A stretch of 49,978 bases of DNA from NCBI GenBank assembly GCA_026388515.1, contig JAPLJO010000076.1, forward strand, positions 1 through 49,978. Direction: 5' to 3'. Below the pieces are notes generated by a model. It was not told where the DNA came from. It was given only the letters and a program-made list of their open reading frames with translations, and did not search any database. Below, piece after piece: positions 23,872 through 32,856 of this stretch. This stretch comes from Deltaproteobacteria bacterium (GTDB lineage: Bacteria > Desulfobacterota > Syntrophia > Syntrophales > UBA2210). How positions within the stretch are numbered: position 1 is the first letter of the stretch; each line of letters opens with the position of its first letter. The position numbers were made by a program, and so were the translations under genes.

Positions 23872-24786
23872 TCAGGGAGCGCCTCGTGCCGTTCCCCTAT
23901 CTCCCATCCCCCTGATAATTACCAGTGCCACACCGCTGATGATGAGCGCCATCCCGGCGAGCATCCAGGTGTTCACCGATTCGCCCAGAATTGCGACTGC
24001 GAGGAGTGACGCAAGGACGGGCTTCAGGAAAAATATCATCCCTCCCATCTGTGCCGACGTATTGAGAAGCCCGTGGTAGTAAAGGACATAGGCGACCGTC
24101 GTGCCGATGACGGAAAGATAGAGCACGGGTACCCAGGCGTCCCTGAGCGTCCGGAGCGAGTCGGGGGAGATATGAAATGCCACGAAGGGAAGCAGAAGCA
24201 GGCTCCCGAAGAGCGATGAATACCCCATGAGGACCATTGCCCCGTAGCGGGCCACGAACCGTTTCGAGATGCACACGCTCATGGCGAAGAGCCATGCCGC
24301 GAGCAGCATGAGCCCCAGTCCCGTGAGCGACTTTGCCGTCACGGAACCCGTTTCAAGGGCGAAGCACAGGACGCCGCCCGTGCCGAGGCAGGCGGCAATC
24401 CACATCTCTGCCCGCCACGCCTCCTTATTGATGAAACGGGCACAGATGATGACGAAGACGGGATTGACACTTATTATGACGGCCGCCGAGACGGCCTTTT
24501 CAAGGATCAGAAGGGCAATGTGGTAGAGCGAGAGCGCGAGGGTGATGCCTATCGTGCCGTTGAGAAGAAAGACCCCGTAATCCTCGAGAGTAAGTTTCCG
24601 AATCCGCAGCCTGAGCAGGGGAATCGAGAGCGCGATGAGGACGATGCCCGTCAGGGAAAAACGGATAAAAGTGAGAACCACGGGATGAACCCGCATGCCG
24701 ATGATTTTGCCTGCCACCTCGACGGTACTGAAGAGGCCCACTCCGCCGATGAGACTGGCGATACCGAGTAATTCATCCCGTGTCAT
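23872..24786 (-). CDS. EamA/DMT-family transporter
   Basis: The 304-residue protein contains two tandem EamA repeats with ten membrane segments. The first is IASLIGGVGLFSTVEVAGKIIGMRVHPVVLTFIRFSLTGIVLIAL and the second begins near residue 150 (GLGLMLLAAWLFAMSVCISKRFVARYG). The closing GGMIFFLKPVLASLLAVAILGESVNTWMLAGMALIISGVALV is typical. Family members export amino acids, metabolites or nucleotide sugars; the substrate is unknown. The gene is monocistronic and divergent from the secretion locus. The last codons (RGMGDRGTARGAP) abut the structured intergenic stretch. Confidence 0.9.
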   Translation of the reverse strand: MTRDELLGIASLIGGVGLFSTVEVAGKIIGMRVHPVVLTFIRFSLTGIVLIALSIPLLRLRIRKLTLEDYGVFLLNGTIGITLALSLYHIALLILEKAVSAAVIISVNPVFVIICARFINKEAWRAEMWIAACLGTGGVLCFALETGSVTAKSLTGLGLMLLAAWLFAMSVCISKRFVARYGAMVLMGYSSLFGSLLLLPFVAFHISPDSLRTLRDAWVPVLYLSVIGTTVAYVLYYHGLLNTSAQMGGMIFFLKPVLASLLAVAILGESVNTWMLAGMALIISGVALVIIRGMGDRGTARGAP

Positions 24787-24880
24787 AGTGTGTCGGTCCG
24801 ATTACCACCGTGGTGTGCGCTTCTCCTTCTGGGCCCGCACGCCTTGAACCTGGAGCGATTTGCGTTGCCATCTATATTCT

Positions 24881-24902
24881 GACTTTTTTTACGAAGCCAT
24901 CA
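24881..24902 (-). repeat. Dispersed repeat copy 2
   Basis: GACTTTTTTTACGAAGCCATCA on the plus strand is the reverse complement of the consensus TGATGGCTTCGTAAAAAGTC with two extra T. It lies in the 292-base gap between the EamA gene and gspF; nothing else firm was seen there apart from a weak TTGAAA...TAGTTA pair at 24997-25025 that might start the secretion operon. Confidence 0.65.
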
Positions 24903-25078
24903 GGAATGTCTGAGGCAAGGTAGACTAAAGTGCGGTAAAATTCAAGAAAACTCCGCACCGCGCCGCGTGAAAAGACTCCCGCGGGACCTGCTTGTATTGA
25001 AATAAAGGGACTGATGTGTTAGTTATACGCGCGACGCCGTGGACGCGTTATATCCTTACAGAATAAAAAGCGAACCCT

Positions 25079-26308
25079 ATGCCGGTATTTGAATACAGCG
25101 CCCTCACCGCCGAGGGTAAAAAAATCAAGGGAATCGTCGATGCCGAGAGCATCCTCGCGGCCCGCCAGAAACTGAGGGAATCAAGCACATATCCCATTGA
25201 TCTGAAGGAAACATCGGCACAGCTGAGGGCCGAAGCGCCGCTCGGTATCAGCATCGGCAGTTTCATGAAAAAAGTCGGCCTCCGGGAAGTCTCCGTCATG
25301 ACGAGGCAGCTCGCCACGCTTCTCGATGCGGGCCTGCCCCTCGTGCAGTCGCTCAACGTTATTATTACCCAGACGGTCAATCCCCAGTTCAAGAAAACCC
25401 TCGCCCAGGTCAAAGAAGAGGTCAATGAGGGGAACAGCCTGGCCCAGAGTATCTCGCATTACCCCGCCGTCTTTTCGCCTTTTTACGTGAACATGGTGAG
25501 GGCAGGCGAGGCATCGGGTACACTGAACGTGGTCCTCGATCGGCTTGCCGATTTCAACGAAAGCCAGCAGATCATGCGGGGGAAGGTACGCGCGGCGCTC
25601 ACCTATCCCGCGTTCATGTTCATCATCGGTTCCGCGGTCCTCTTTTTCATGACCACCTTCATCGTTCCGAAAATAACGGGCATCTTCGAGGAAATGCATC
25701 AGAGCCTGCCGGGCATTACCATCATTCTTATCGCGGTCAGCAACTTCTTCCGGTTTTACTGGTTTCTCATCATCATTTTCATTGCGGTGCTCGTCCTGGG
25801 TCTGCGCCACTATTTCACCAAAACCATCAAGGGACAGTACCACTGGGACAGGCTTAAAATCACCGTTCCCTTCATCGGTGCGCTGATTCACCGCATGGCG
25901 ATGGCCCGTTTCAGCAGGACCCTGGGTACGCTTCTCCAGAGCGGCGTGCCTCTCCTGACCGCCCTTGCCATCGTCAAGAATGTCGTGGACAACCGTCTCA
26001 TCGCCGATGTAATCAATAAGGCAAGCGGGGATGTCGAGGAAGGGCAGAGCCTGTCGGGCACGCTGGGGCAGAGCCCGCTGATTCCGCCCCTCATGATTCA
26101 GATGATTGCCGTAGGTGAGCAGAGCGGGAATCTCGAGGCAATGCTCTACAAAGTCGCCAACAGTTACGAATCCGAGGTGGAATCCAATATTACCGTCATG
26201 ACGTCCATGCTCGAACCGCTGATGATCCTCGTGATGGGTCTTTTCGTGGCGTTCATCGTGCTGTCCATCCTGCTTCCCATCTTTGAAATGAACCAGCTTG
26301 TTCGATAG
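25079..26308 (+). CDS. gspF: Type II secretion inner-membrane platform protein GspF
   Basis: The 409-residue polytopic protein forms the core of the T2SS inner-membrane platform. It starts MPVFEYSALTAEGKKIKGIVDAES, the standard GspF/PilC head, and has two copies of the T2SSF domain (about 70-195: MTRQLATLLDAGLPLVQSLNVI...ALTYPAFMFIIG; about 275-400: RFSRTLGTLLQSGVPLLTALAIVKNVV...LEPLMILVMGLFVAFIVLSIL). Three membrane segments are visible. GspG follows by 31 bases. The partner ATPase GspE is encoded 20 kb downstream at the other end of the locus. No clear ribosome site precedes the ATG. Confidence 0.95.
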   Translation: MPVFEYSALTAEGKKIKGIVDAESILAARQKLRESSTYPIDLKETSAQLRAEAPLGISIGSFMKKVGLREVSVMTRQLATLLDAGLPLVQSLNVIITQTVNPQFKKTLAQVKEEVNEGNSLAQSISHYPAVFSPFYVNMVRAGEASGTLNVVLDRLADFNESQQIMRGKVRAALTYPAFMFIIGSAVLFFMTTFIVPKITGIFEEMHQSLPGITIILIAVSNFFRFYWFLIIIFIAVLVLGLRHYFTKTIKGQYHWDRLKITVPFIGALIHRMAMARFSRTLGTLLQSGVPLLTALAIVKNVVDNRLIADVINKASGDVEEGQSLSGTLGQSPLIPPLMIQMIAVGEQSGNLEAMLYKVANSYESEVESNITVMTSMLEPLMILVMGLFVAFIVLSILLPIFEMNQLVR

Positions 26309-26339
26309 GATATGATACGTTTTATGAGAGGAGTTACCT

Positions 26340-26780
26340 ATGAATATGAAACTCAATAACCGCGGATTCACGCTCATTGAACTCATGGTGGTCATCGTGA
26401 TTCTCGGCATACTGGCGGGACTCATTGTGCCCAGGATAATGGGACGGCCCGAAGAAGCGCGGCGTGCCAAGGCGGCGATGCAGATGGAGAGCATCGAGAC
26501 GGCACTGAAACTCTACAAACTGGATAGCGGAACCTATCCTTCTACTGAGCAGGGACTCCAGGCCCTGGTGGAAGCACCCTCGGTGGGCGAGCCTCCGCGG
26601 AACTGGAGGGAAGGCGGGTACCTGGAGAAGGGGAAAGTTCCGAAAGACCCCTGGGGGAATGACTATGTCTATATGTCTCCGGGCACCCACGGCGAGTACG
26701 ATCTCCTGTCCTACGGTTCCGACGGGGAACCCGGCGGCGAGGACAAGGACAAGGATATAGCGAGCTGGGAAATTGAGTAA
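26340..26780 (+). CDS. gspG: Major pseudopilin GspG
   Basis: The 146-residue prepilin has leader MNMKLNNRG, cleaved before [27 protein letters not shown]5 of the mature protein is present. The C-terminal calcium site typical of GspG is seen in [13 protein letters not shown]...[25 protein letters not shown]. It should polymerise into the pseudopilus that drives substrates through the secretin. GGAG lies 8 bases before the ATG. Its stop overlaps the start of gspH. The prepilin peptidase needed to process it (GspO) is not in the window. Confidence 0.97.
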   Translation: MNMKLNNRGFTLIELMVVIVILGILAGLIVPRIMGRPEEARRAKAAMQMESIETALKLYKLDSGTYPSTEQGLQALVEAPSVGEPPRNWREGGYLEKGKVPKDPWGNDYVYMSPGTHGEYDLLSYGSDGEPGGEDKDKDIASWEIE

Positions 26781-27270
26781 ACGAGGGTTTACCCTTATCG
26801 AGCTGACCATCGTGCTTTTTCTCATCGGCACGATGCTCTTTTTTGCTGTGCCCCGCATCAGGGATGTGGTGCTCACCGATGACCTTAAGAAGACGGCGAA
26901 CCTTCTCAATACCAAGGCGCGCCAGCTCAGGAGCGACGCCGTCCGGAACCAGGTGGACTATGTCATCAGCCTGGACCTTGACCACAATCTTCTCTACACC
27001 TTCAGCACGGACATGACACCCGAGGCGCTCCAGGAGGTAAAGAACCGTCCCTATAAACTTCCCGGGCAGGTGAAATTCGTGGATGTGTATCAGTTCGGGG
27101 AAGACAAGATTACCACCGGGGAGGTGCGCATCACGTTTTTCCGTAAGGGCTACACTGCGCCTGCCGTCATTCATCTTGCCCGTGGGGACGACTTCATGAC
27201 GCTCGTCGTGAGCCCCTTTCTTCCTGATATCAAGACCTACGACAAGTATCTCGACTTTGACTACATATGA
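26773..27270 (+). CDS. gspH: Minor pseudopilin GspH
   Basis: The 165-residue pseudopilin has the short leader MSKRG before [28 protein letters not shown]. The C-terminal part is beta-rich, as in GspH/FimT proteins. The TTG start at 26773 overlaps the end of gspG (TTGAGTAA), so the two are translationally coupled. It would sit near the pseudopilus tip with I, J and K. It is followed by two genes on the opposite strand, so the transcript probably ends here. Confidence 0.93.
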   Translation: MSKRGFTLIELTIVLFLIGTMLFFAVPRIRDVVLTDDLKKTANLLNTKARQLRSDAVRNQVDYVISLDLDHNLLYTFSTDMTPEALQEVKNRPYKLPGQVKFVDVYQFGEDKITTGEVRITFFRKGYTAPAVIHLARGDDFMTLVVSPFLPDIKTYDKYLDFDYI

Positions 27271-27336
27271 CGGCGGTGATGGAATAATGCGGCAGAGTGA
27301 CCGTGTGGGGCATATCCATGCGTGTGCCCGACGGGG

Positions 27337-27996
27337 TTATGATGGCAGGCCCGACACCATCATTGACACCGCAAAAATTGCCGCGTTCCCGAGGACGTGC
27401 AGTATGATGGGCGCCATGAGCTTTCCTTCCGCCTCATAGGCTGCGGCAAAGAGAATTCCCCCGGTCATTTGTGTAAACGGAATGCCCGCCCCCGGCGGGT
27501 GAGCGAGTGTGAAGAGAAGCGTGCTGAGGGTAATCGCCGCCGCCGCTCCCCATCGCCTGAAGAACCCGTAAAGAATCCCCCTGAAGAACATTTCCTCCGC
27601 CACGGGTGCGACAAGCGCGCCGACGAGTACGAACGCGATGCGCGTCTCCCGTGCTCCCGGAAGCCGTGTGGCGATGAGCCTCAGGGGGTCACTACCGAAG
27701 CCGGCGAGAATGAGCCCGAGGACGATGACGACAAGGCCGAATCCGAATGACCAGACAAATCCTTTCGTAATACCGGGGATTATCTCCCTCCGCCCAAGAC
27801 CGATGGATGACATGCCGTTCCCGAACTGTGTAACAATTGCCGCCAGAAGCCCGATTTCGATACACCGCGCCACGCCGGTCGCCGTGAGCGGATGTACGGC
27901 GGCCATGATGGAGGCGGCGCGGGCGCATGCCTCCACGAGCACGACGGCAGCCACGGCGATACAGAAAGTTTTTACGTTGATTTTGTCTGCTTCCAC
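27337..27996 (-). CDS. CPBP-family intramembrane protease
   Basis: The 219-residue membrane protein of the CPBP (Abi/CAAX-protease-like) family has about seven membrane segments. The metal-binding motifs are all present: EEMFFRGILYGFFRR, FTLAHPPG and HVLGN. Relatives act as prenyl-protein peptidases, bacteriocin self-immunity proteins or membrane chaperones; the role here is unknown. GTG at 27996 with AGGAG 6 bases upstream is better than the start at 28029. It overlaps the end of the preceding HEAT-repeat membrane gene by 25 bases, so both are one operon inserted antisense between gspH and the PPIase gene. Confidence 0.85.
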   Translation of the reverse strand: MEADKINVKTFCIAVAAVVLVEACARAASIMAAVHPLTATGVARCIEIGLLAAIVTQFGNGMSSIGLGRREIIPGITKGFVWSFGFGLVVIVLGLILAGFGSDPLRLIATRLPGARETRIAFVLVGALVAPVAEEMFFRGILYGFFRRWGAAAAITLSTLLFTLAHPPGAGIPFTQMTGGILFAAAYEAEGKLMAPIILHVLGNAAIFAVSMMVSGLPS

Positions 27997-29456
27997 CCCA
28001 GGCTCCTGAGTGCGCGATAGGCATACCACTGCACGTACCAGTGGTCCGAAGTCCTGATCCGTCCCTTCAGTACTTCAATCGCGCGGCTGTCGCCCCGTTT
28101 TCCCAGCGCCTCGATGGCTTTGCAGACCACGTTCGGATGGGGGTCATCGAGGAGCGTGACGATATCGGGGTACGTCTCCGGGCGTTGGCTCTTTCCCAGC
28201 ACAAAGGCAATCCAGTAGCGTTCCGCCACATGGGTACCGGCGGGCATTTTCCGGTATGAGGGATAGTTACCGATTTCCATGCCCGCCCGGTCGATGGTCC
28301 GGAGCGCCGCCACCCGCTCACGCCAGTCCGGCGATTCCATTGCCATGGCCACCCTGTCGGGTGATACCACGTCGCCCTGTATATAGAAGGGAACCACGAG
28401 CACTGTCCCGGCGGCAAGGCAGGCCACCGATGCCGCGAGCGATGCCTTTCCCGCATTCATGAAAAAGGAGAGAGCAAACCGGCAGAGGCCGTAGATGATG
28501 ATGTAAAGCGCGACGGGAAGCCCGGCGGCAAGGGAAAAAAAGGTGATGCGCCGAAAGAAGAGGTTGCCGTCGCCCTGTCGCGAGAACTCCCTGAGCGTCT
28601 CCGCGGGGCGGGCGAGAAAATCACCCGGCGTGCTCTTCACCAGCACGGCGCCTTCATGCTCAAAGAACAGCGTACCGTCCCGTTCCCTCACCGCGAGATC
28701 GGCACGGGCCGGAACGTCAACGGCAAGGTAATCGAACCGGGCCAGCGTTTTCTCGAGTGACGCCGCGAGCGCGGCATCCGGGATCCCGGTTATGCGGCAA
28801 GTTTTCAGCGTTTTCTGCTGGAGCGTCTTGAAGACCTCGGCGGGATACAGCGTGTGTGTGTAATAAAAGTCATTGACCCTGATGCCCGCCGGATTTGAGA
28901 GAAGGAGCGTATCCCGTACGTTGAGAAAAATCCACTCGTTCATAAAGGCTCCCCAGAGCGCCGCGATGAGGACGAGGGGAATCACCTGCGCCATCTCAGT
29001 GAGAACAAGCCTTTTCCCGGTCCGTGGCGGAAGTGCCTTTGCGGTTATCAAGAAGATAAGCGGTGGGATGAGAAGAAGGTAGAGGGAAACGAACGGGGAG
29101 AATTCCCGGATATTCGGAAGTGCAATAAGGATACCCCAGAGAAGCGCAAAGGGAATCAGAAGCATCTTTTTCCGCAGAAGAAGCCTGTCCCATATCCATG
29201 CCGCGGCGAAGGAGAGAACCGTGAGTCCTGCGCCGAGACTGAGCGTGAAAAAAAGCGCGCCGGCCAGAGCGGCGCCGGGCTCCAGAAGGCGCGGCATCAC
29301 ACGCTCGTTCGGGACAACAAGATATCCGGCGCCGGCCAGAGCGGTGAGCGTCTGATAAAGACCGCGGTTTGAAACATACACCTGAATTGTGGCGATGACG
29401 TGCGCGGCGAGAAGGCCCGGCATCAGTATTTTTAAAGTATAAGGAAGTCTCTTCAT
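27972..29456 (-). CDS. Polytopic membrane protein with C-terminal HEAT repeats
   Basis: The 494-residue protein begins with about five hydrophobic segments (residues about 8-175) and has a soluble mixed domain (about 190-300: RVNDFYYTHTLYPAEVFKTLQQKT...RFDYLAVDVPARADLAV). Two further membrane segments lie at about 305-365. A HEAT/PBS-lyase-like repeat region follows (about 390-490: HVAERYWIAFVLGKSQRPETYPDIVTLLDDPHPNVVCKAIEALGKRGDSRAIEVLKGRI). I do not recognise a family with this exact layout. It is co-oriented and overlapping with the CPBP protease gene, so the two may act together, for instance in membrane-protein quality control or lipoprotein handling; this is inference. Confidence 0.75.
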   Translation of the reverse strand: MKRLPYTLKILMPGLLAAHVIATIQVYVSNRGLYQTLTALAGAGYLVVPNERVMPRLLEPGAALAGALFFTLSLGAGLTVLSFAAAWIWDRLLLRKKMLLIPFALLWGILIALPNIREFSPFVSLYLLLIPPLIFLITAKALPPRTGKRLVLTEMAQVIPLVLIAALWGAFMNEWIFLNVRDTLLLSNPAGIRVNDFYYTHTLYPAEVFKTLQQKTLKTCRITGIPDAALAASLEKTLARFDYLAVDVPARADLAVRERDGTLFFEHEGAVLVKSTPGDFLARPAETLREFSRQGDGNLFFRRITFFSLAAGLPVALYIIIYGLCRFALSFFMNAGKASLAASVACLAAGTVLVVPFYIQGDVVSPDRVAMAMESPDWRERVAALRTIDRAGMEIGNYPSYRKMPAGTHVAERYWIAFVLGKSQRPETYPDIVTLLDDPHPNVVCKAIEALGKRGDSRAIEVLKGRIRTSDHWYVQWYAYRALRSLGWKQTKST

Positions 29457-29576
29457 TATTGAGATAGAGGGAAATGGAGTGTGGCGACATGGTAGTCTCG
29501 CGACCGGGAAAAAGCAATATGGAAAATCGGGAATCGTTATTCGTAATTCGTCTTACGTCCCTTTCGTACATTCTTT

Positions 29577-29605
29577 TTGAAAATTACCACATAAAGGTGT
29601 ATGTA
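29577..29605 (+). promoter_or_regulatory. Promoter candidate for the PPIase-gspIJKLMN transcript
   Basis: TTGAAA (29577-29582) and TATGTA (29600-29605) have 17-base spacing. AAGGAGG follows at about 29624 before the PPIase ATG. It would restart transcription after the two inverted genes. The -10 match is weak. Confidence 0.35.
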
Positions 29606-29639
29606 GTCTGCCACCGAAAGTCACAAGGAGGATGAAGGA

Positions 29640-30572
29640 ATGAAACACCGGTCTCTTGAGAAGATTCTATTGATAGTCGTGGCAGCTATCGCTGTCATGT
29701 TGTTTGTGTACGGGAACGCAGCGTATGCCGATGACAAGGCAGACTCGAAGGTGCTCGCCCGCATCGGCGACAAGGTTATTACCGAAGCCGACATAGCGGC
29801 GAGGATCGACGCCATTTCACCGCTTTACAAGGCCACGATGGACAAGGAAGGGGGGAAAAAGGCATTTGTTGAGAAAATGGTATACCTTTATATATATGCC
29901 CAGGAAGCCCGCGCGGAGAAGATAGACCAGGACAAAACCGTCAAAATGAAGCTTGACGATATGGCGAACAGCGTGCTTGCAAAAGAATACCTCAAAAAGA
30001 AAGGCATCGTGTCCCCGGAGGTCACGAAAGAGGAAGTGGAAAAGTTTTACCGGGAGCATGAAAAAGATTTCATGAAGGGAACGTCGGTGAAGCTCAGCGA
30101 GATTCTGGTGAAAACTGATGCTGGAGCGACGGACGACCAGGCGAAGGCGGCCCGCGAGAAGGCGCAGAAGATAACAGACGAAGTAAAGAAGGGTACCGAC
30201 TTTGCGAAGCTTGCCATGAAATATTCCGACGACGAAAAGACCGCTTCAAAAGGAGGGCGCCTCGGCTATCTCACAAAAGAACAGATGCCTCCCGAAGTTG
30301 CAAAAACGGCCTTCTCCATGAAATCCGGCGATACCAGTGATCCAATAAAGACGGCGCAGGGTTTCTACGTCATCAAGGTTGAGGACAAAAAAGAGGGAAC
30401 CAGGGAAAGTTTCGACGAGGCGAAGAAGCGTATCATCCCCATGCTGGGTAGGCAGAAGGAAAAGGAACTGGTGGATAAGGAAACGAAGCGGCTCGAAAAG
30501 AAGTACAACGTGAAGATCTACCTTGAAGATTCCGAGGTGAAACCCGCTGCGGCGGCAGAGGGAAAGAACTGA
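29640..30572 (+). CDS. Periplasmic parvulin-type peptidyl-prolyl isomerase
   Basis: The 310-residue protein has a signal sequence (LLIVVAAIAVMLFVYGNAAYA|DD), a SurA-like N-terminal chaperone region (KVLARIGDKVITEADIAARIDAISP, about 35-140) and one parvulin domain (about 148-245: SVKLSEILVKTD, KGTDFAKLAMKYSDDEKTASKGGRLGYLTKEQMPPEVAKTAFSMKSGDTSDPIKTAQGFYVIKVED). A charged C-terminal helix follows. It would isomerise prolyl bonds and chaperone exported proteins. An AAGGAGG site lies 9 bases before the ATG. It is placed 50 bases before gspI, so a role in folding secretion-system components or substrates is plausible. Confidence 0.92.
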   Translation: MKHRSLEKILLIVVAAIAVMLFVYGNAAYADDKADSKVLARIGDKVITEADIAARIDAISPLYKATMDKEGGKKAFVEKMVYLYIYAQEARAEKIDQDKTVKMKLDDMANSVLAKEYLKKKGIVSPEVTKEEVEKFYREHEKDFMKGTSVKLSEILVKTDAGATDDQAKAAREKAQKITDEVKKGTDFAKLAMKYSDDEKTASKGGRLGYLTKEQMPPEVAKTAFSMKSGDTSDPIKTAQGFYVIKVEDKKEGTRESFDEAKKRIIPMLGRQKEKELVDKETKRLEKKYNVKIYLEDSEVKPAAAAEGKN

Positions 30573-30622
30573 TAAGAAGGTTATCTTCATAAGCTCATGC
30601 GTCACAGAACATTCAGGCAGGG

Positions 30623-31069
30623 ATGGATCGTTTGATGATAAGGAACGCACGGGCTGGCCCATGTGCCGGCTCCCATGAAACGCTACCGGGCTCGCACGTT
30701 CAGAATTCCCGTGCTCCCGGCTTCACCCTTCTCGAGGTCATGATCGCCATGGCCATGCTCGCCATTACACTCGTCACCGCATTTCAGTCTCAGTCACAGA
30801 GCATCTCCATGGCCTCCGAGTCCCGTTTCGAAACAACCGCCCCGCTTCTGGCCCAGAGCAAGATGGCGGAAATCGAGGCGATGAAGATGAGCGACGTGAA
30901 TGCCGGCGAGGGCGACTTCGGCGAGAAGTTTCCAGACTATACATGGCGCGTCGAGGTGAACGATACGGAATTCGAGGCGCTGAAAAAGATTGAAGTGAAG
31001 GTGACATCGAGCGCCCTGAAGTCGCGGAACGCATACCGGCTTGTCCTGTATCGTTTTGTGATGGAGTGA
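30623..31069 (+). CDS. gspI: Minor pseudopilin GspI
   Basis: The prepilin site is APG|FTLLEVMIAMAMLAITLVTAF with E5 present. The mature part matches GspI (LLAQSKMAEIEAM and a beta-rich C-terminus, YTWRVEVNDTEFEALKKIEVKV). The leader is 33 residues if ATG 30623 is used, and 29 if ATG 30635 is used. This is long for a pseudopilin, but no later in-frame start is good. GspI, J and K cap the pseudopilus. A palindromic repeat separates it from gspJ. Confidence 0.88.
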   Translation: MDRLMIRNARAGPCAGSHETLPGSHVQNSRAPGFTLLEVMIAMAMLAITLVTAFQSQSQSISMASESRFETTAPLLAQSKMAEIEAMKMSDVNAGEGDFGEKFPDYTWRVEVNDTEFEALKKIEVKVTSSALKSRNAYRLVLYRFVME

Positions 31070-31085
31070 TTTTGGAGTGGTGCCC

Positions 31086-31190
31086 GTCAGCTTCTTTTTC
31101 GCCGTCCAGGCACTTTTTGCATAAATATGGAGCTGGCTCTCAATCTGTTCGTAAAAAGTGCCTGTAATTGACTGCTCAAAAGAAGCTGAC
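31086..31190. repeat. 105-bp palindromic element between gspI and gspJ
   Basis: The outer 13-base inverted repeat is GTCAGCTTCTTTT (31086-31098) / AAAAGAAGCTGAC (31178-31190). The inner 12-base inverted repeat is CAGGCACTTTTT (31107-31118) / AAAAAGTGCCTG (31153-31164). Both arms are perfect. The inner arm shares GCACTTTTTGC and a following ATAAAT-like segment with the element at 18944-19125, so they are probably one family. It would form a strong hairpin in the gsp mRNA. Confidence 0.8.
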
Positions 31191-31240
31191 GTGCACTATG
31201 CTCAGCAGTTAAATGATTTGAAGGACTCCGGAATAGACCA

Positions 31241-31885
31241 GTGAACAGAAGAGGCGGATTCACGCTCATCGAAATTCTCGTCGCCATCGCGATACTCGCA
31301 ACGGTGCTCACCTCGATCTACGCCGCCTACACGGGGACACTCAAGATAGTCAAAGACATGGAGTACACCGACACGATTTATCGCATGGCGCGGTCCACCA
31401 TGAAGCGTATCACCGAGGATGTCGCCTCGATCTACAAGTACAAGGAAGGATTCGTCTTCAATTCCAGGTCGAGCGAACAGGCGGGTCCGGGATTCACAGA
31501 CCTCTCGTTTCTCTCGTCGTCGCATCTGCCGTTGCGCGACAGCGATGGAGCGACGCTTGGAACAATCCGGTACTACGTGAAGGAAACCGAAGATAAGAAC
31601 GTCATCCTCTTCAGAAAAGACACCCCCTTCAGGGGAGGGGATGACGAGGAGGAGGGGTCGGAGCCGGGTTTCATCATGTGTGATCAGCTGAAATCGCTGA
31701 CCTTCACCTTCTACGACGCAAAAGGAGATGAATTCGAATCGTGGGACTCATCCGAGGATGGCAACGAGAGTAAGCGTGCCCCCTCCCTGGTGGCGGTACG
31801 TATTGAATTCATGAATCCCAAGGCGGAAGACAAGCCCTATGTGTTTACGACGAAAGTATTCATTCCCATGACGGGGGGCGCATGA
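31241..31885 (+). CDS. gspJ: Minor pseudopilin GspJ
   Basis: The 214-residue pseudopilin has leader MNRRGG before FTLIEILVAIAILATVLTSIYAAYTGTL and E5 present. The body matches GspJ: DTIYRMARSTMKRITEDVASIY, then beta-strands and KSLTFTFYDAKGDEFESWDS. The GTG start at 31241 follows a weak AAGGA. The stop overlaps the ATG of gspK by 4 bases. It forms the tip complex with GspI and GspK. Confidence 0.93.
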   Translation: MNRRGGFTLIEILVAIAILATVLTSIYAAYTGTLKIVKDMEYTDTIYRMARSTMKRITEDVASIYKYKEGFVFNSRSSEQAGPGFTDLSFLSSSHLPLRDSDGATLGTIRYYVKETEDKNVILFRKDTPFRGGDDEEEGSEPGFIMCDQLKSLTFTFYDAKGDEFESWDSSEDGNESKRAPSLVAVRIEFMNPKAEDKPYVFTTKVFIPMTGGA

Positions 31886-32856
31886 GGAAGATAATCGGCA
31901 ACGAGCGGGGTATCGCGCTCATTCTCGTGATACTCATTCTCAGTGTGATTGTCGCCGTGACGATACAGCTCAACCTCTCCTCGCGGGCCGAGGTATACGA
32001 GGCGGCGAACATGCGGGACGGCATCACGCTCACGTATATCGCCAAGTCGGGATTCAACGGCGGACGTGTCCTCCTGAAGGAGGACATGAACAACTTCGAT
32101 TCGCTGACGGAAGACTGGGCACAGGCAGGTGCGGTATCCGCCGCCTCGGGGTCCCTCTTTGATGACGGGTACTTCAGCCTCGCCATTGAAGACGAGACCG
32201 GAAAAATCCAGGTAAACAGCCTGGTCCCCGGGAGCGGATTCAATCCCGATGTCGAAGCGGTACTGCTCAGGTTTCTGTCGCTTTCCGAATTCGGCCTCAC
32301 CGAAGAGGAGGCCCGTGACATCGTGGATGCCATAAAGGACTGGATTGATGAGGATGACGAGGTGACCGGCTTCGGCGCGGAGGATCTCTATTATCGCGGC
32401 CTCAATCCGCCCTACCGCTGCAAAAACGGTCCCATGGATTGTATTGACGAGCTTTTGATGGTAAAGGGCGTCACCAGAGAACTGTACTACGGGGAGGGTG
32501 AAGTCCCCGGTATCTGCAAGTTTCTTTCCGTTCACGGAAACGGAAAAATTAATATCAATACGGCCCCCAAAGTGGTATTTAAAGCGCTCTCAGTTGACAT
32601 CACCGATGAAATGGCCTCGGAGATGGATGCGTATCGGCGCGATGAGGCGAACGAACTTTCGCAGCCCGGCTGGTACAGATCCGTGCAGGGGATGGCTGAC
32701 ATCACGATACCGAACACTATTATCACCTCGAAAGGCAGCGTCTTCAGCATAACCTCGACCGGCTATCTGAATACCATGACAAGAACCGTGACCGGAATAG
32801 TAGAAAAAAATACCGAGAACAGGACCCTTAAACTGCTCTCCTGGAATGTACGCTGA
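31882..32856 (+). CDS. gspK: Pseudopilin-tip protein GspK
   Basis: The 324-residue GspK begins MRKIIGNERG|IALILVILILSVIVAVTIQLNLSSRAEVYEA. As usual for GspK, the position-5 glutamate found in the other pseudopilins is missing. The large head domain includes EDETGKIQVNSLVPG, EARDIVDAIKDWIDEDDEVTGFGAEDLYY, and GNGKININTAPKVVFKALS with SAM/HhH-like repeats. It caps the pseudopilus and is thought to set its length. It overlaps gspJ by 4 bases and gspL by 1 base. Confidence 0.94.
   Translation: MRKIIGNERGIALILVILILSVIVAVTIQLNLSSRAEVYEAANMRDGITLTYIAKSGFNGGRVLLKEDMNNFDSLTEDWAQAGAVSAASGSLFDDGYFSLAIEDETGKIQVNSLVPGSGFNPDVEAVLLRFLSLSEFGLTEEEARDIVDAIKDWIDEDDEVTGFGAEDLYYRGLNPPYRCKNGPMDCIDELLMVKGVTRELYYGEGEVPGICKFLSVHGNGKININTAPKVVFKALSVDITDEMASEMDAYRRDEANELSQPGWYRSVQGMADITIPNTIITSKGSVFSITSTGYLNTMTRTVTGIVEKNTENRTLKLLSWNVR

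Noticed and set aside
25181-26494. A 437-codon open frame antisense to gspF
   Set aside because: The plus strand encodes a complete, motif-rich GspF and the start of GspG; the antisense product is His/Asp-rich low-complexity sequence typical of a shadow frame.
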